Below are positions 5,097-5,445 of a stretch of 5,445 bases of DNA, in pieces. The stretch covers positions 1 through 5,445 of the forward strand of contig JASLJL010000537.1 of the NCBI GenBank assembly GCA_030152405.1, in the 5' to 3' direction. Every line of letters starts with the position of its first letter. The first letter of the stretch is position 1. The notes below the pieces were generated by a model. That model worked only from the letters and a program-made list of their open reading frames with translations, did no database searches and was not told the origin of the DNA. This stretch comes from Gordonia sp. (in: high G+C Gram-positive bacteria) (GTDB lineage Bacteria > Actinomycetota > Actinomycetes > Mycobacteriales > Mycobacteriaceae). The translations under genes were made by a program, and so were the position numbers.

Positions 5097-5103
5097 GCGG
5101 TGC

Positions 5104-5331
5104 ATGGGCGATGAGCGGAACGTCCCGGCGTACACCGAGGAACAGGCGATTGCGGGAATGATCGCCGGTCACCGCATGGCCGGGATGGAGCCGACCCCGG
5201 TCGACGTTGCGGCGGCGCGACGCGGTTTCCGTGGCGAGTCGACCGCCGAGGACGAGCGTGCGCGAGTGCTGGCCGAGATCACGGAGTCTCGGTCGGCTGC
5301 GCCGCCCGATGGTCAGCCGCTGCGCGACTGA
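5104..5331 (+). CDS. Small VbhA-like antitoxin-fold protein, no adjacent Fic toxin
   Basis: 75 residues from ATG 5104. An upstream start at 4999 is unlikely, as it would read through the palindrome and overlap the RHH gene. Residues 10-56 resemble the three-helix VbhA-type antitoxins of Fic AMP-transferases: a first helix (EEQAIAGMIAGHRMAG), the link MEPTP, a second helix (VDVAAARRGFRGE), then TAEDERARVLAEI. VbhA-type inhibitors normally carry [S/T]xxxE[G/N] in the first helix; here the matching place is G22-HRM-A26-G27, so the inhibitory Ser/Thr and Glu are absent and only the Gly remains. No Fic gene (HPFxxGNG) is in the window. It may be an orphan antitoxin, a protein with a new role, or the first gene of a pair beyond the edge. 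Fold similarity is from recognition and moderately sure; function is open. Confidence 0.55.
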   Translation: MGDERNVPAYTEEQAIAGMIAGHRMAGMEPTPVDVAAARRGFRGESTAEDERARVLAEITESRSAAPPDGQPLRD

Positions 5332-5445
5332 TTACCGTGCGCTGGCGCGCCCGGCGTGACCTGGCGGACGGCCCGGCTCGCACAGTCCGGCGTTCTCCGC
5401 TGGCGCTCCGAACACCGGCCCGTGCTCGCGGGCCGTCCGCTCAGG
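5332..5445. other. Noncoding right end with no clear gene
   Basis: After the VbhA-like stop no plus-strand gene is visible. One minus-strand frame is open from the edge to TAA at 5334-5332 (37 codons, rich in Gly/Ala/Arg/Pro), with no start and no recognisable motif. The main content is the inverted repeat at 5360-5445. If the molecule is circular this stretch precedes the relaxase, where an oriT would be expected. Confidence 0.45.
5360..5445. repeat. 86-nt extended imperfect inverted repeat (possible oriT-type or terminator structure)
   Basis: Outer arms: CCTG (5360-5363) with CAGG (5442-5445), then after a bulged T at 5441 a perfect 12-bp stem, GCGGACGGCCCG (5364-5375) with 5429-5440. Further in, GCAC (5380-5383) can pair with GTGC (5422-5425). 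An inner stem, CCGGCGTTC (5387-5395) with GAACACCGG (5410-5418), pairs at 8 of 9 positions around a 14-nt loop. No T-run follows inside the window. Large imperfect inverted repeats are typical of relaxase-recognised oriT regions, but no known nic sequence is recognised. Confidence 0.7.

Noticed and set aside
4999..5103. ATG 4999 as the start of the VbhA-like gene
   Set aside because: It would overlap the RHH gene and translate the perfect palindrome; ATG 5104 has a leaderless-type promoter and starts near the recognisable fold.
5332..5445. 37-codon minus-strand frame open from the right edge, possible C-terminus of a convergent gene
   Set aside because: No motif, no start in the window, and it coincides with the extended inverted repeat.
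1..5445. CRISPR arrays, tRNA or rRNA genes, insertion sequences
   Set aside because: No regularly spaced repeats, cloverleaf, rRNA-like sequence, transposase motif or IS-type terminal repeats were seen.

Overview
The window looks like most of a small mobilisable plasmid, or a plasmid-derived segment, from a high-GC actinobacterium. Reasons: GC-rich coding sequence on the plus strand, a theta-type (ColE2/pAL5000-like) replication initiator, the C-terminal part of a plasmid relaxase, and actinobacterial-style leaderless gene starts. A Rhodococcus/Gordonia-type host is an inference; nothing here fixes the genus. All credible genes are on the plus strand.

Layout. 1-983: relaxase, 5' end outside the window. 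984-1113: spacer holding a 23-bp sequence repeated at the 3' end of a later gene. 1114-1887: unrecognised protein with a membrane segment, TTG start, base composition less GC-rich than its neighbours (likely cargo). 1929-2411: unrecognised acidic protein. 2476-2958: helix-turn-helix plus coiled-coil DNA-binding protein of the plasmid-maintenance type. 2959-3143: repA leader with a 14-bp-arm hairpin and a second hairpin that buries the repA ribosome binding site. 3144-4637: RepA. 4638-4745: AT-rich spacer with two inverted repeats. 4746-5012: ribbon-helix-helix regulator. 5020-5067: a perfect 48-bp palindrome with no spacer. 5104-5331: small protein resembling VbhA-type Fic antitoxins. 5332-5445: no plus-strand gene, but an 86-nt imperfect inverted repeat ending at the last base of the window.

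How it fits together. RepA would start replication. Its leader has the parts for post-transcriptional copy control: a hidden Shine-Dalgarno, two alternative partners for it, and on the minus strand a hairpin followed by a T-rich run that could end an antisense RNA. The HTH/coiled-coil and RHH proteins are candidate regulators or maintenance factors, and each has a repeat at its own 5' end that could be its operator. The relaxase would mobilise the plasmid with a transfer apparatus supplied elsewhere. Three genes (1929, 2476, 5104) share a start signal, TANNNT followed by exactly 7 nt and then ATG, which suggests leaderless mRNAs; repA, the RHH gene and the 1114 gene have Shine-Dalgarno sequences instead.

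The most unusual items are the 48-bp palindrome built of two tandem 16-bp near-palindromes, the repA leader with its possible antisense RNA, and the orphan VbhA-like gene. I cannot tell whether the window is a whole circle: joining the ends leaves the relaxase frame open but supplies no recognisable relaxase N-terminus.
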